From assembly GCA_031276415.1 (NCBI GenBank), contig JAISNF010000526.1:1-5228 (forward strand): a DNA stretch of 5,228 nt. The letters are read 5' to 3'. Below are positions 4,965-5,228 of the stretch, piece by piece (the stretch's first letter is position 1; each line of letters opens with the position of its first letter). A program made the position numbers and the translations under genes. A model generated the notes under the pieces. The model did no database searches. It worked only from the letters and a program-made list of their open reading frames with translations, and was not told the DNA's origin. The DNA comes from Planctomycetaceae bacterium. Lineage in GTDB: Bacteria; Planctomycetota; Planctomycetia; Pirellulales; Thermoguttaceae.

Positions 4965-5199
4965 TTTTAATTAGTTGGTTTTCTAAATCTTCAACTCGTT
5001 GTTCGAGTTGTTCGATTTTAAGGTTTTGATAATAAATAGTTTTCTCTCTAGGGGCAGCAATAATAGACCATATCAAAACGCCGATCATTACTACCAGAGC
5101 TACGGCACAAACGTAGTCCATCCAATCTATCCTATTCATTGCTCTTTTTCTCCTTTCAGAGGTTGAAGTGGTAGCGTGATTATTTTGTTCTTCACTCAT
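4951..5199 (-). CDS. Small single-pass membrane protein with a C-terminal coiled coil
   Basis: The protein is 82 residues. Residues 1-25 are polar, Ser/Thr/Glu-rich and end in a basic patch (ERRKRAMNR). A hydrophobic segment at about 29-49 (YVCAVALVVMIGVLIWSIIAA) is a membrane helix. Residues 57-80 form a short coiled coil with Leu65, Val69, Leu72 and Leu76 in a/d spacing. The basic patch predicts the N-terminus inside the cell and the coiled coil outside. This layout is common in small phage and mobile-element proteins and in membrane scaffold subunits; no specific family is recognised. Two starts compete: the ATG at 5199, which would overlap a preceding stop as ATGA, and the ATG at 5139 (Met21), which has the stronger ribosome binding site and gives 62 residues that keep the membrane helix. 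The gene overlaps the next one by 14 bp. Confidence 0.75.
   Translation of the reverse strand: MSEEQNNHATTSTSERRKRAMNRIDWMDYVCAVALVVMIGVLIWSIIAAPREKTIYYQNLKIEQLEQRVEDLENQLIKNEQD
5150..5156 (-). promoter_or_regulatory. Shine-Dalgarno sequence favouring an internal start (Met21) of the membrane protein
   Basis: AAAGGAG on the minus strand lies 10 nt before the ATG at 5139-5137 and is the closest match to the anti-Shine-Dalgarno complement in the window. The longer start at 5199 has only AAGGG, 10-14 nt upstream. The same bases encode the ERRKR patch, so the match may reflect codon content rather than translation initiation. Confidence 0.4.
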
Positions 5200-5228
5200 T
5201 TTTCTTTACCCTTGGTCTTCCTGTAAAT
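5196..5228 (-). CDS. Possible 3' end of an upstream gene (runs off right edge)
   Basis: On the minus strand an open frame enters from the window edge and reads IYRKTKGKEK followed by TGA at 5198-5196. That stop overlaps the ATG at 5199 as ATGA, the classic four-base overlap of coupled genes. The lysine-rich end is typical of a protein C-terminus, and the overlap fits the compact arrangement of the next genes. Only ten codons are visible, so no family can be assigned and chance cannot be excluded. Confidence 0.45.
   Translation of the reverse strand: MYRKTKGKEK

Noticed and set aside
1..5228. CRISPR array, insertion sequence, integrase or tRNA/rRNA genes
   Set aside because: No regularly spaced long repeats, transposase or integrase motifs, or foldable RNA genes were seen on either strand.

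Overview
This AT-rich window most likely comes from a low-GC member of the Planctomycetota. The main evidence is the 424-residue sigma factor. Between sigma regions 1.2 and 2 it carries segments I recognise from planctomycete RpoD/SigA proteins: an LLECDYV motif near residue 48, a TAWKQLGR-like motif near 97, and QETPTSLRHRV near 170. This is recall of the family, not a search result. Every supported gene lies on the minus strand, so transcription runs from high to low coordinates. Recognisable Shine-Dalgarno sequences are weak or absent before most starts.

Layout from right to left (in the direction of transcription). At 5228-4130 is a tightly overlapping operon: the possible tail of a gene entering from the right edge, a small single-pass membrane protein with a coiled-coil tail, and two small soluble proteins of unknown function. 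The overlaps are 4, 14 and 17 bp. A 389-bp gap (4129-3741) follows. It holds a good promoter for the next gene pair and a weak terminator-like hairpin that faces the other way. At 3740-1799 is a two-gene unit: an ABC/OLD-type AAA ATPase followed, with an 8-bp overlap, by a TOPRIM-like protein. This pairing resembles ATPase plus TOPRIM-nuclease defence modules (PARIS AriA/AriB, RloA/RloB, AbiL). The sequences do not let me assign it to a named system, and it is the best candidate here for an undescribed defence system.

A 268-bp spacer (1798-1531) then carries a near-consensus promoter for the sigma-factor gene. On both sides of that promoter are decamer repeats with a TTGT core spaced 10-11 bp apart, plus inverted repeats. 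The sigma gene (1530-256) ends just before a hairpin followed by a T-run. After that, the first 132-153 bases of the window probably encode the start of another minus-strand protein that runs off the left edge.

Functionally, the ATPase and TOPRIM proteins are expected to act as one complex. The sigma factor has its own promoter and terminator and may be only a neighbour, although its promoter and the promoter of the pair share the same architecture (TTGA-T, 16-bp spacer, TGG before the -10 hexamer). No tRNA, rRNA, CRISPR array, transposase or integrase is visible.
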